The notes beneath the pieces are model-generated. The model was given only the letters and a program-made list of their open reading frames with translations. It had not been told where the DNA came from and made no database searches. From Collybiopsis luxurians FD-317 M1 (taxonomy: Eukaryota > Basidiomycota > Agaricomycetes > Agaricales > Omphalotaceae), in assembly GCA_000827265.1 (NCBI GenBank), contig KN834776.1:432716-496715 (forward strand): DNA of 64,000 nucleotides, read 5' to 3'. Made by a program: the position numbers and the translations under genes. Below are positions 46,587 through 59,398 of the stretch, piece by piece (position 1 is the stretch's first letter; each line of letters starts with the position of its first letter).

Positions 46587-48269
46587 ATGTCTTACTCTCC
46601 TCCTTCATATCCACCGCCCCCATTCCACGCATCTTCTAGCTCATCCTCGAGTAAAGAACCACCGAATTCGAATGCAAAATCGACTGGGATCCAGCTTACT
46701 CGAGATGCCGATATCCTCATTCAAACCTACATTCCAGCTGCCGCTCAAGGCGAGACTCCTCCATATCGCCCAGACGACGTCCCAAAACTATTACCCTTGT
46801 GTATCCCTCGAATCAGTGTAAGCGCCAATCCAGCATCCGCGTTTGCTCGAGGGTACAATCCCGCTCTCGAGACCGTTGGAATCACTCAAGACATGTTCCT
46901 TTCCTTCATCGATGGCCTCAATCTAGCTATCGTCGCTAGCCCACCGTTGAGGGTTGTGAGCGTTGTCGGTCAGATAATCGGTTTCGTGTATGTCATTCAG
47001 TCTAGCCCGCAATAGTGAATTCTTATCTCCCCCTTGCTTCCCCCGTTTAGTCCATATCATTGGGCAATCATAGCAGGCATAGCAATCACTACCGGCGCCC
47101 AAGTCGGTCTACGAGTCCTTTCTAAAACCCTGACAGATCGCTATCTTCGAGCTGCCAATCGCAACCTATTCAAACCACGCGGTCTATCCGTCCGTCTGTG
47201 CACCACCCCAGCCATGCTCCGTCTCGTCGCTCCTGCTGGGTCTCACCTCGAAGGTGAATCGAGCAAAACCCGAGAAACGATCAACAAGATTGGCCGGGGG
47301 GTGAGCACCGTCTTTCTCAAAGTCCCCATCCCTATCATCGCCCCTATCGCGCAACGCATCATCCACGCCGTCGCGGATAAGCCTCCGCCGATAGCGCCCT
47401 CGGGTTACTCAGGAGATCCTATCAACTCGCCCGTCCTCATGCGCCGACTCGCGCTTCTGGAACATACCTTCCCCGGGGCTACTCTCCCTGTGTATACGCA
47501 AGGTTTACCTCCACCTGCGAGGCCGCAGGGTGTGATGGAGATTGTAAACTCATGGGGGATCAAGTTTGACGAGCTGAAGGAGAATAAGGCGGAGAAGAGG
47601 AATGAGGAGAGGAGGAGAGCTTGGGCGCAGATACAAGCTGCTGGTGTCGCTACTGGCGACTATCCGTATGGACGGAGAGGGAGGAGGAGGATTAGTCGCA
47701 GTCCGAGTCCGAGTCCGAGTCCGAGTCCGAGTCCGGGTCCGATGGTCATGCCTACGCCTATAGTCGGCGGTGCGGCGGCAGGGATGAGCTACGGCGGTGG
47801 GTACATGGACTACCGAGCGGCGCGGAGGGAAGCCAGAGCAGAACGTAAAGCTTATCGGAGGATGCAAAAGGGTCAACGACAGGGTCTCCTCAGCGGGATG
47901 AGCAGGGTAGAACGCCAGGTTGCGAATGCGAATCTATTGGAACATTGGTCGACGAATAATGTCTTGTGGATCGTGGTTATGCCTGCTGAAAATGGTATGT
48001 TGAGACGGTTATCTTTTGCATGTTTTATTCATCATTGTCTAACTGTTTTTTTTGCAGATGAGGCAATTGCTGATATTGAGATTGCGGAGGATCTCGCAGA
48101 TGAGGAACGTGTTGATGAAAAGACGTGGGAGAGGGCGATGAAGCTGGAGAAGGACCAGCTGGAGGAAGACGTCGAGAGTGAAGAGGAGTGGGAAGAAGAG
48201 CTGGAAATGGAGGAAAAGGATGCCCAACATGGTTATACATCTGGACTGCATCCTCCTAAATCTTCTTAA
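46587..48269 (+). CDS. Conserved fungal protein of unknown function with SP repeats
   Basis: ATG at 46587 (MSYSPPSYPPPPF) is preferred over upstream non-ATG codons; a TATA-like TATATATTTATC lies about 55 bp upstream. Exons 46587-46987, 47051-47994 and 48058-48269 close in frame to 518 residues. After a Pro/Ser leader it has LTRDADILIQTYIPAA, FARGYNPALETVGI and MFLSFIDGLNLAIVASPPL, then VPYHWAIIAGIAI and LRAANRNLFKPRGLSVR. This arrangement belongs to a common fungal family often mislabelled FAD-binding. The middle carries a basic stretch and an (SP)n run from a hexanucleotide repeat near 47700. The C-terminus is strongly acidic (EEEWEEELEMEE). Role unknown; two hydrophobic stretches could touch membranes. 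Confidence 0.8.
47698..47745 (+). repeat. In-frame hexanucleotide repeat (CCGAGT)n
   Basis: About six units of AGTCCG encode alternating Ser-Pro in the conserved fungal protein. The unit length is a multiple of three, so length changes alter the protein without a frameshift. Confidence 0.7.
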
Positions 48270-48592
48270 TGATCTCTGCGATTTTGATTGTATTACTACT
48301 AAATTGCATCAGGTATTCAGCGTATTAATTATGCTTGAACTGTTTCCCAATCATTTCAGCTGTCGTATTTCGTGAACGAGTGACTGTGCTGCTGGAGGTG
48401 TACGAGCAGTTAAACGAGAGTCTGGATTCGAATGGCGTGTTTAGGTAAATTAGAGACCTTCTGTGGTTGTAGCGTCGTTTCAGGCATGGTTCGTTAGGAA
48501 AAGGGTCTAAGTTTGGGCTTGGTTCGGACGGAAGGGCGAGTGAGTATATTATCGTTGATTCGTAGTTCAATTGTAGATTATCAAGTTAAATA

Positions 48593-50337
48593 TTAAGATG
48601 CGACCCCCACATCGCTTTCATTAATTTCGTTCAGCTCAATGTGTGTAGACGGGTTCCTACCGTCAGGGTGACGAATCCTCCTTTCGTCCTCGTTCACAGA
48701 CCGAACTATTCCCCAGCTAACCGTTACCTTCTTCTGCGACGCCTTCTTAAGGTTGATGGTAATTCTGTTAACCATGATGCTTGATATTCTACCACACGAT
48801 TGTTGATTGAGCGACCCAGAACGAAAGAAGTAAAAATCGAGATTAAACTCACACCATCGCCGGTCTATGTTTCCAAAGGGAGAGCGCCATCGGTGAGACC
48901 GTGATTGGGATATACGGAATTCGCTACTCACTGATTTTGCATGAAGCGCAGTCCAGGCTGAAAAGTCAAACAAGCACATGAGATATGAGCTTAAATCAGA
49001 TGTTTACAATCGACTTACCCTGGCATACAGCGATAGTATAAGCCACACGAAGTTGCTCGAAAAAAGCACGGCAAAATACAGAAGACCGTCTCTCTGAATC
49101 AGCTTCAGGATCGGCATAAGCTGTAAAGACTCGGACTGCCGCATCACCATGAAGGTGATTGCAAGCACCGCCAGCCCATCAAATACAATGAGCAGAGACA
49201 AGTATCCTACGCCGAATGGTAATCTACGTGACGTATTCAATCTAGTTCACCGGTGCTAAGGAAAATCCGAAAGAAGCTTACACTGTTTGGCCGGGTATCG
49301 AAATACACACTGTGAATCGATATCAAATAATGATGAGTGATCTGCCAACTCCAGGAAAAGTTTAGCCCACGTACAATGGTAGGCGTCTGCACTAGGCAGT
49401 GTAGGGAGAGCAAGATCTCTACGGGAAAGGAGTAACGCCAAATTATCAGTTCCATTAGACGATTGACTGGCTTGATAGATCAACAGCGCCCATTGGCATA
49501 GGATAATGGGGAATGCGCAGAACAGGACAACTGATTTACGTCCACTCATAGCGTATACCCTGGAAGATACTCGTAAACCTGATACCCCGGCGATCGAGGA
49601 GGAAAAACGTACCGAAGTAAAACGAGGGCTTCGGCGATGGTTGACATGATCAGCGTCTCTATTTGCTCCACGTAGCCGTATCGAAAGCATCTGCATAAAG
49701 GATTGTCAGGTGAGTTGAATGATCAGGCGCGGCGACTTTGAGGTGGAACGAACATCTGTCATCCGAATTAGAGCGGAAAGATCATGTCCGAGTGATTTAC
49801 GACTCACAGGCTCAGTCCAATATGGTGAAAAATACGCTGCAAGATGCAATGGAAAGTACGTAAGAGGGCCTCCACTAGCACCAAGGTCGCACCTACCGAC
49901 ACAAGTGACAACAATTATGATAAAAGTTAAATATCGATTCTAGAAAAGTCCATTCGGGTTGAATGTTGCCAGCTACTAGGATGAACGGAGCATACCAAAA
50001 AGTAGAGCCAGAAAACCAAGTTCTTGCTACCGCTCCAGATATATTGAACCTGCCATTATATTTTTAGCGAGGAGCGACACGGACTGAACCTTGGCTACGC
50101 ACCTCATCCATCAGGGTGAGGAAATACTCATATGTCCAGAGTGCTGTAATCCCGACCCAATAACGCTGATAAAGTTCAGTCAACTCCTCCGCTGATTCTG
50201 TACAGCGAAAGTTTCATCACCTTTTCCGCCAATCTAAAGCAGCGACATTAGATATGAACGAAGATCGTCTTAAGCAAAATCATAACTCACAGATCGTATC
50301 CCAGAGCGACAATGGACGCGTCAACTTCCGCGGACAT
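48593..50337 (-). CDS. DUF6533-type seven-helix membrane protein
   Basis: ATG at 50337 (MSAEVDASIVALGYDL). A later exon reads ITALWTYEYFLTLMDE, the signature first-helix segment of the basidiomycete DUF6533 family. Further exons give SSRVYAMSGRKSVVLFC (helix 3 region), FPIILCQWALLIYQAS, LPFGVGYLSLLIVFDGLAV, RDGLLYFAVLFSSNFVWLIL and a cytoplasmic tail (IMVNRITINLKKAS) ending DVGVAS at 48593. About nine exons with short GT-AG introns; I checked the main ones only. It probably sits in the plasma membrane with a receptor-like topology. No function is established. Confidence 0.75.
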
Positions 50338-51423
50338 ACTTGAGTCGACCGGCCCTAGAAAGCGAGAGGGCAGGGAGAAAGGACGAAAAGAAAAAAATCA
50401 AGATGCTAAACAAATATAATACGGCTCAGTCAAGAGCTCGAACGATGCGATCCACGGAACCTGATGATTTGACGGATCCGGATGACGAATAAGAGCGGAT
50501 AAGATAGAGCACTGATATAAAGGGCCGCTCGGAGCTAGAAAATCGAGGAAAATGCGTTCCGATTTGAACATTTAATAGCCTTGAAACACGAATAACCAGT
50601 ATCTAGCTGCAGTTACAGTCATCTATAAGTGTTTTTTTTTCGTTCGTCCTGTACAAAGGTCTTCCTTATCACCGATTTCGGTTTCAGGAAATCAAGAAAG
50701 ATTATCAATATCATATGCACTTCCACTACCTACCCCACAGTGGTGTACCTTGACCTGTTTACCCTGACGTAATCTAGTCTCCGGCGTCCGCAGAGCAACG
50801 AACGTTAGACAAAAAAAAAATATGAACTTTTGTTAACTCTCTTGGACGAAGAGTATCGAGAACATTCTCGACAGATTCTCCAGCTCTCATACCATTTGAT
50901 ATATAACGGAGGCAAGACGGAGGTGGTTTGAAGTCGAAAAGAAAATTTCAAATGTTGATCCGGCGGGATCCTCGTGATCAATACATCAAATATGAGTAAC
51001 AGGGCGCCTATCGTACGCGTAGCCATTTTCTACATACGTATACTTGCTTGTCAAAATTACGTTGCATTGTATACCGAGTCTGAATCAACTTTCACCGGGA
51101 AACAACGCTCAGGAACAATTGGCCGGTAAGTCCTTGTCGGAACTGTCAATGAAGCTTCTATATGCTACAGTTATTTATCCATCGGCAGACCAAAATGCTT
51201 GTCCCGCATTTGCAGTGTCTTGCCAACCAAATTCCAGACCTTGCGTTTTGCGTTTAGCCTGATGGAGGAGACACCAGCGGTCTTCCAATGGCTTTCTGGG
51301 GCAGCCGCGTATGTAATATACTTCCGTCATACTTATTGTCAGCGCAGTTCCTGAGGCCCTCCATACTCCTCTTACCTCTGCTTTGTTGCACTCTTTTTTT
51401 TTCAGTCCTGTCGTCTGGTTCGT
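50338..51423. other. Divergent intergenic region
   Basis: Between the DUF6533 gene (-) and the first of the four tandem membrane protein genes (+). No supported exon. Confidence 0.4.
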
Positions 51424-52901
51424 ATGTCTCAAAACAGCGCTGAAGAGCACGAACATGCATTGGCCCTGCTCTATGGCAGTAGCGGCCATGTTATTGCTGT
51501 TGTACTCCAGACTATTATATATGGCATGTCGTGCAATTTACGAGCGAACTCAACAATGTCTAACATTTTGTGCGATTGACAGGGATATACGTTGTCCTGG
51601 TTCCCATTTCTTCCTACATCATGCTGTGAGCCTTTCTCGTTTTACAACGAAAGAATGTATATCTGACCTCGAAATTAAGACGTCGAGGACTTACGACCAA
51701 AGAGCGCAAAATTCTGTTTGCAACGATAATATTCATGTTCATTCAATCGACCGCGTCCTGGATAGCTTCAGTTGCTATATTGTTTGAGTCAATTCAGGTT
51801 TGGTTCCTCTCTCCGGATCCCGATGCTGGCATCACACCCAATTACATTACCTTTTTCAACGCATTAATGTCGGTGAATGTGTGTGTAGCCAATTTGTTTA
51901 CATGCTTCTGGATTGATGTGATATCGGGCAGTACGTTCTCACCGATGGAGTGGTGTTATGGCGCGCTTGGGTATTGTGTTCGACTGATGGAACAAAGGCT
52001 CTGAAAATATGCTTGTTCATATTTTGCCTTAGCACACGTAAGTCGATGCTGGATTTGATTTCTCATATATTTGGCGATCTTTTGACCGCCCTTCGAAGTT
52101 TCCGTGATTACTACGATCGCCATTCGCATCATTCTTATGAAAGTCGTTAACACGGAAACTGTGCAACTTCGTCATCAGCTTAATCAAGGAATTAATGTGA
52201 CACAAGTCGGAACACTAGTGCTTTCTGTTCTGACCAATTTTATTACCACATCGATAATTTCGATTAAAGCATGGTCAGTTGAAGTCTAGCGCTCACATTC
52301 CTCATTCACTTGTTTCTCATTCATCTTTTAGGAGAAGCAGGAATGAAATATGGAATAATCTGAGTGCTACCACAGACATACATGCAAAGATAGGAAAAAT
52401 GTTTGCTCTGTTCATTGAAACGGGTTTGATATACACTCTTTCTTGTGTATGTCCTTTGCAGCGTAGTTCGGGATAGTTTATGTTCACAATTCGCAGCTCA
52501 GTGTGCTTATTTTCACGGTTATCCCTTTGAAAGTAGGAACTTTGGGTGACTTGTTTACGCCGGTGAACACTCAACTAGCTGTATGTGACATGAAACCTTT
52601 GCTATTTATCAACTAGCTCATATTGCACTTTATATAGGGAATTTACCCCATAGTCGTCCTTCTTCTGGTAACTCAGAATCAGTCCCCTGACAGAACAATT
52701 AGAGCATTTGTTTCTGGGGTGGAGCAGACCAGCTTCCGGGTCTCCACAAGGCTCGTCGACTCCACCATACGCTTTGAGCGTCGGTCTGTAATATCCCGAA
52801 ACATCTTGGAAGTTGATAGTCCCCTGGATGGTCATACATGCGACCTCAGCAAGGGCAGCGTAGACTCTCTACCCCCAATTACTTTCGCAAAAATCCTATA
52901 G
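51424..52901 (+). CDS. VVWRAW-family seven-helix membrane protein, tandem copy A
   Basis: ATG at 51424 (MSQNSAEEHEHALALLYG). Exons: SSGHVIAVVLQTIIYG, then GIYVVLVPISSYIM, RRGLTTKERKILFATIIFMF with STASWIASVAILF, YVLTDGVVLWRAWVLC, SVITTIAIRIILM, then SRNEIWNNLSATTDIHAK with FALFIETGLIYTLSC, LSVLIFTVIPLKVGTLGDLF, and GIYPIVVLLLVTQNQ with a 70-residue tail ending FAKIL. All phases agree with the other three copies. Intron 1 uses a GC donor (GCATGT). About 355 residues, seven helices. No function is known for the family. Divergence among copies is moderate, so the array is not freshly made. Confidence 0.8.
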
Positions 52902-54724
52902 AGTAATGTTAGGAAGAGTGTGTAGGCACAATATAGATGGAACGTATGTAGAATTTTGTACTCCTATTAGCAACAAACTACAGGTTACGTCTGTTGTCAT
53001 GTAAAAACATGAGACTATTAAGATCAGAAGTATACCTTGGTAGGTCGAACAATCTCTGAACGAAAGTATTTATTTGATATCAACCTATGTTGCATAGATC
53101 ACGTTTGAAATCGACCACTGAGTCAGTATGATTCGGATATCCTTTGTATGGTACAAATACTTAATCCCTTATTGCTTTTGCACCACATAAAGGATACTTT
53201 CTGCGGGTTTCAGCTTTCAGCATCTGGTATAGAGTCCAGCGTACGCCTTTGTTGTCGGGCGCCTGCCAGTCCCCATTCAATAGCGTGCAGATGCTTAACT
53301 GATCTAACACTACTCTGGTTTTTTTTAAAAAATTCTTAGTTCATTGCCCGCTGGCCTGAGGGATATTAAGTAGACATAACACTCTACTACAGTGGTGGTG
53401 GTCAAAGGACTAATCAAATTGTAAAGTGTTTTTTTTTTGGTCCCTCAAGCTCAGACCATATTTCATTTGTTTATATCACAATAATTCTGTGATACCTTGG
53501 ACAATGAGAAATAGACAAAATAAAGCTCTAAGAGGCTCTCAAGTTATTTCTTCAGATACCGAGCAATAGAAATCAGCGGTACCACTCTAACCAAATCTTT
53601 CACCTTATGCCAGTACAATGATGTCTTATGGTACTTACCAAAAGTATTACACGGTACACCAACTTATAACAGTACACCATCTTATGGGTAATTCAAGCAC
53701 AGCTATTCTACTTATCTTTAATAAGTGCCATTTGATTAAACCCCGCCGTCTTTGAGCTCGAGTGATGCTATTGTAGGTTTAGTGAGTAGCTCTATGTACT
53801 GTGCATGATCTATGTATGATGAGAAATTTAGCAGGCATTCAGGGAAGGCTGCGGCCTTTGGGTCCCAGTCGCGAAGAGATCTGGTAGACACGGTCAGCTG
53901 CGATTGGGCGGGAGGGCCTCGAGCAGCTGTATGGATCTCAACAAGCTCGGACTGCAATTTCCACAAGGAGAGGCTGCGAGTTGGGTGGGTGGGTGTGGAA
54001 AGAAAGCCAAGGTACTATGCTCCGAGGCTCGAGACTTCGACGGACTTGCACTGATGCGGCGCTGAGGAGAGATGCAGACACTGCATCACGTGTCTGTTCG
54101 AAGACTATAGCTTGCTTTATCGCACTTCGTTCGATCAGCAAACTGCCATCATCATTAGGGATCCGCAGTAACCGCATATTACGGTTTAATACGATTACGG
54201 CCTTACGGGTAAGTAGTAGTAGGTTGGATTGATACATAAAACTATCGGAGGTCCGATTAACACTAAAAGTGGTGCAAATCAACAACACAATGTACCAACG
54301 ATATACTTAGTGGCAAGTGCAAATTTGAAATCACTTCGTCTTCGCTACTGGTTGGAGCCGGACCCCCTTCGTTTCGAAAACTATTTAATCTATCAACACC
54401 ACTGAAGCACATCTTTCACATCTCATCATGTCGGATAAGGCAGTACAAAGACTTGTTCCACATGTCAAAGCCACAGCCGGTACATGCAAAACGTCGATAA
54501 CTGCAAGCTCTTGGGCCTGATTGATTAGCGTGTTTTTTGAGTTGTCTCATTATTCACAGATCTGGGACAGTATTAATGTAACGGCATTTCATGTTTTATG
54601 TGGTTAGTGCAAGAGTGCTACCGCCGTTCATAATCGCCAACAAGCTTAAGTTGCTTTTGCAGAACTTCGTATTTTTTTTCCCGTTCTTTTCCACTTCTCC
54701 TTCCTGTCTGATCGCCCGGCTGCG
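52902..54724. other. Spacer between tandem copies A and B
   Basis: About 1.8 kb with poly-T and poly-A tracts. Open frames at 53736-54288 overlap antisense and are not supported. Confidence 0.4.
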
Positions 54725-56223
54725 ATGACTCTAAATAACGCCGAGGAGCGTGAACACGCATCGACTCTACTCTTTAGTAGCAGCGGCCATGCTATTGCTG
54801 TTATACTGCAGACATTTGTATATGGCACGTCATCTGTCATGTACCGACTCAGTAATAACTAGTAACATTTCGTCCAATTCATAGGGATATATGTCGTCCT
54901 GGTTCCTGTTTCTTCCCATATTATGTTGTGAGTTTCTTTCGCACTCTGGCCACGCCAAAGTCTTTTGAAATGCAGATTAGCCGTCGAGGACTTGCCACAA
55001 GAGCGCGCAAAATCTTATTTGGATTGATACTTTTCATGTTCGTTCAATCAACGGCATACTGGGTAGCTTCGATATCTGCGTTAATTCAGCTAATTCAAGT
55101 TTGGTTCTTGTCCTTGGATCCCGATGCTGGCATCCCACCTAATTACATTCCCTTCTTCAATGCATTGATGTCGCTGAATGTGTGTATGCAGCTTCTATGT
55201 TGACTTTCGTCTCGATTGATATCGAACAGTACATCCTTACCGATGGAGTGGTGGTCTGGCGCGCTTGGGTACTATGCTCGGCTGACGGAACAAAGGCTCT
55301 TACAGTATGCTTGCTCATACTCTGCATTGGTTCAGGTGAGTGGATGCTGGACATGAATTTTCGTATGGCTGATGCTAGCCCCATTTGAAGTTTCCGTGAT
55401 TGTCACAATCGCCCTTCGCGTTGCTCTTATGATCATACACATGGAAACTGGCCTACTATTTAACCGTCTCACTCAAGCAATTAATGTGGCACAGGTGGGC
55501 ACACTAGTGTTTTCTGTCTTGACCAATTCTCTCTCCACATTCTTGATTTCAATTAAAGCATGGTCAGTTAGTTATCAGTGTTTCAATACCTGGTTCATGT
55601 ACTTTGTTACAGGAGAAGTCGCAGTGAAATACGGGATGATTTGGATGCTACTGCCAACATACACGCGAGAGTGAGAAAAACATTTGCTCTCCTCATCGAA
55701 ACGGGCATAATATACACTCTTTCTTGCGTATGTTTTGCCGCATTCTTCGGACTCATTCGGTTTTCAACCTCAAGCAATTTGAATTTTGCAGCTCATCGTA
55801 CTTATATTTATCGTTATCCCTTTAAAAGTCGGAACCTTGGGTGACCTATTTACGCCTGTAAACACCCAGCTAGCTGTAAGTGGCATGAATTTTTTTTTTT
55901 TGTTATTCAGATAGCTCACGGCGCACTTCATGTAGGGAATTTACCCCGTTGTCGTCCTTCTCCTGGTAACTCACAATCAATCGCTTGATAGAACAGTTAG
56001 AGCATTTGCTTCTGGAGTGGAACAGACCAGTCTTCGGGTCACTACAATGCAGCTTGCCTCAACTCTACGGATTGAGCGCCATTCCGTAATCTCCACTGGG
56101 AGTGATATGTCTGAGGTTCATAACGACCTGAATGGTCATACACGAAGTTCCAACAAGCACGACATGGGCCTGCTGCCTTCATCCCTCTGGGGAGATTGCC
56201 TGGGGTCACATGAGGAAGACTGA
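54725..56223 (+). CDS. VVWRAW-family seven-helix membrane protein, tandem copy B
   Basis: ATG at 54725 (MTLNNAEEREHAST). The exon order is that of copy A: AVILQTFVYG, GIYVVLVPVSSHIM, RRGLATRARKILFGLILFMF, YILTDGVVVWRAWVLC, SVIVTIALRVALMII, SRSEIRDDLDATANIHAR, LIVLIFIVIPLKVGTLGDLF, GIYPVVVLLLVTHNQ. Intron 1 has a GC donor (GCACGT). The last ~15 residues differ from the sisters: the expected PSxKITWGExRES lies in the neighbouring frame (LHPSGEIAWGHMRK), so an indel near 56170 has replaced the C-terminus, with a stop at 56223. The membrane core is intact. Confidence 0.78.
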
Positions 56224-57887
56224 AGGAATAGCTTTGTCTTCAATTGGTCGGAATTGGAAATGGCTACCCAAAGTTTTCGATTTATGTATGATTTCTGGAA
56301 TCTGTACATTTAGTTGTGTAACAAATGCCTTAGCTGGGTGCAGTAGTGGCATAGTGCATTGCCTGATAAAGCATCACTCAGTTGACATTGTGAATAAGTA
56401 CAACTAGTGCTCAGGTGTTCCAATAAGTTGTGGAAGCTAAACCTCGCTAGCCATCTGGTAGTTGTCCGTAAACAGACCAAGATAGACAATGCCGTTATAA
56501 TAACGGGTCTGCTATATTTCCTTAGTCATTACGGCACTGTAAATTGGAGCTGAACACAGCCAAGATGTGGGTAGATGCCGCTCTACTCAGATTATTACTT
56601 ATAGAGTACAATTTTTATCATATTAGTGAATCTCGTTCATCTTACAACCTTCTGGCCCGAAACAGGGCAGCGTTTCCATGGTGAATGTTGATTCGGCGGC
56701 CCAGGCAGCAGCGCAACTGACTAACATCATAAAATGTCAAGAATACATTGACTGGCTTTTTAGCTTGCCCACAAGTTACTCCACCATCAGCCACGTCCGA
56801 CTTCTTCCGATCAGCAGCGAGGACTATGAAGCTCTAGCCTGAGAGTCACCGCTATACCTTTGGATACTGCATTAATTAATAAGAGCATGGATAGCTTGAA
56901 TAGAGGCATAAATATACAGTAATTTAATTACTGTTCCAGAGTCGCGGAATCTCATATGTTTACCTACTACTCTTTAGAGGAACTTAGCTAGAATACACAA
57001 AAATGTACTTAACTTTCATTTATTAAATATCACGGTCTCTTCAGCAGTTCCAGCCAAGTTCCAGCCTGTGCTGCGAACTGAGTGATTGTGAATAGCGGAT
57101 GTGTAAAGCAACTTGATCGACTTCCCGAAATGGCATGCTGCTAATCAATAACCTGACTTGCGGCAAAAATTTGGCTTTTTTGTATGGAGCCGGCAAAATT
57201 TGGCAGGGACAAGTCGGGCCAAGTTCGGCAAGCAAAACTGAATGAAATATAATGAAACTTTGTCTACTTAATCTTGGCCGCACCTTGAGACTGGAATACT
57301 TACTCCGTTATTTAGGATAAGTAAGTTTTCGGTCCAACCTTCTCTCACTTCAACGTCCTGGCTTTCCCGGCCTTTAGCAGAGTCTCGTGTTAGCGGCGGC
57401 ATCGCGTGATATTAAGCGAAAGTAGCTCAGACTCGTATCAATCGAAACATGAAACTGCAGGAGATTAATTAACAACGTAGTGTTGCGCTGCATCATTGAA
57501 CTGCAAACCTACCTTAGTTTCTAAGGTTAATGATTACTACTGACTCTCGAGTCTCATCATGTTGTAAGGGTGACAAAGTTGAGACTAAGTTTGTCTTGTC
57601 GGAACAGCACTGCCATACTAAACTTACTACATCTATTTTAAATCAAACTCTCAATAGAAATCTTCCAGACTCCAGGGGTAAAAAGGCGGCGTTTCTGCGG
57701 CGTCTCTTGTTTGCGTTCCTCGGCCTGGGATAAAAATATAGCTGCCAGTGTATTACTATTTAACAAGCGCCTGGCGGCCTCAGTACCACACTTCCTTCTT
57801 TCGTTCTGCCGCCCTTCACTCGTGGAGCGTCGTGCTGTTCCTTCTATTCCTCTTCATTTCTCTTTCTTGTTCTGTCGCCTGGTTGCG
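56224..57887. other. Spacer between tandem copies B and C
   Basis: AT-rich, with short GC-rich scraps (GGCAAAATTTGGCAGGGAC, GGGCCAAGTTCGGCAAG near 57190-57240) that look like decayed repeat fragments. No supported exon. Confidence 0.4.
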
Positions 57888-59398
57888 ATGGCTCTTAACA
57901 GCATTGAAGAGCACGAGCACGCGTTGTTTCTACTCTATCGCAGCATTATCGCAGCATTAACCCAGACGTTTGTATACGGCAGGCCATTTCATTTGCGAGC
58001 CACCTCAACAGTTTCTTACATTTTGGTTAATTGTTAGGGATATACGCTGTCTTAGTTCCTGTTTCGACCTATATTATGCTGTGAGCCTCTCTCGTATACT
58101 ATGAAACATACTCTTGAGCTAGAGATTAGACGTCGAGGACTCGCGACAAGAGCTCGCAAAGTCTTATATGGAATGATCATCTTCATGTTCATACAGTCGA
58201 CAGCATCCTGGATAGCTTCGATCTCTGCGTTGATTCAGTTAATCCAAGTTTGGTTTCTAGCTGCTGACCCCGATGTTGGCACCGAGCCTCATTACACTGT
58301 TTTATTCAGCGCATTGATGTCGATTAATGTGTGTATGCAGCCATCACGTTGCCTCTTCTATTGATATAAGATTGAACAGTACATCCTCACCGACGGAGTG
58401 GTGGTCTGGCGTGCTTGGGTACTATGCTCGGCCGATGGAACAAAGGCCCTTACGGTATGTTTGTTGATACTCTGCCTTGGTATAGGTGCGTGAGGGCTAA
58501 ATGTAATTTCTCATATAACTGACTACCAGAATCCAATTTTTACTCCGCCCAGTTTCCGTGATTACAACAGTCGCCATTCGCATTGCTCTTGTTGTAATAA
58601 ACACACAAACTGGGATACTATTTGACAGGCTTAATCATGGAATCAATGCAACGCAGGTTGCAACACTAGTATTTTCCATCTTAACCAACTCTATCGCAAC
58701 ATCCTTGATTTCAATCAAAGCATGGTAAATAAGTTTCCAGTGGTTTCATATCTGATTCACTGATTTCTCCTTCGCCTTTTAGGAGATGCCGGGATGAAAT
58801 ACAGGAAAATATGGATGCTGCTACTGGAACAAATGCAAGGATAGGAAAAACATTTGCTCTACTCATTGAAACGGGGGTACTGTATACTCTTTCCTGTGTA
58901 TGTCTTTTACAGCCTTGTTCGGAATAAGTTAAGATTAACTTGAACCATTGAATTTTCAGATCATGGTGCTTATATTCACGGTTATCCCTCTGAAAGAAGG
59001 AACCTTGGGTGACGTGTATACGCCTGTGAACACGCAGCTAGCTGTACGTGACATCAAGGTTTTTCTCACTCATTAAACAGCTCATATTGGACTTAATACA
59101 GGGAATTTACCCTGTCGCCGTCCTTCTTCTGGTAACTCACAATCAATCGCTTAATAGAACGGTTAGGGCATTTGCTTCTGGAGTGGAACAGACAGGTATC
59201 CATGTCACCACAAAACAGCTCGCATCCACCATCCAATTTGAGCGTCGGTCTGTGATACTGATTTCCGTCGGGAGCGCCATGTCGGGAGGTAGTAATCACC
59301 TAGATGGTAATACACACCACTTTAACAAACCCTATATGAGCTTACCCTCAATTCCTTCTTCTAAAATTACATGGGGAGAGTTTAGAGAAAGTGTATAA
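57888..59398 (+). CDS. VVWRAW-family seven-helix membrane protein, tandem copy C
   Basis: ATG at 57888 (MALNSIEEHEHALFLLYR). The next segment is three residues shorter than in the sisters (SIIAALTQTFVYG), apparently after slippage at a repeated CGCAGCATTAT. Then GIYAVLVPVSTYIM, RRGLATRARKVLYGMIIFMF, YILTDGVVVWRAWVLC, SVITTVAIRIALVVI, CRDEIQENMDAATGTNAR, IMVLIFTVIPLKEGTLGDVY, GIYPVAVLLLVTHNQ and a tail ending TWGEFRESV. Intron 1 has a GC donor (GCAGGC). All exons are open. Same topology and unknown function as the other copies. Confidence 0.8.

Noticed and set aside
47550..47876. Minus-strand frame with a repeated Arg-Thr run
   Set aside because: Antisense shadow of the Ser-Pro hexanucleotide repeat in the + strand gene.
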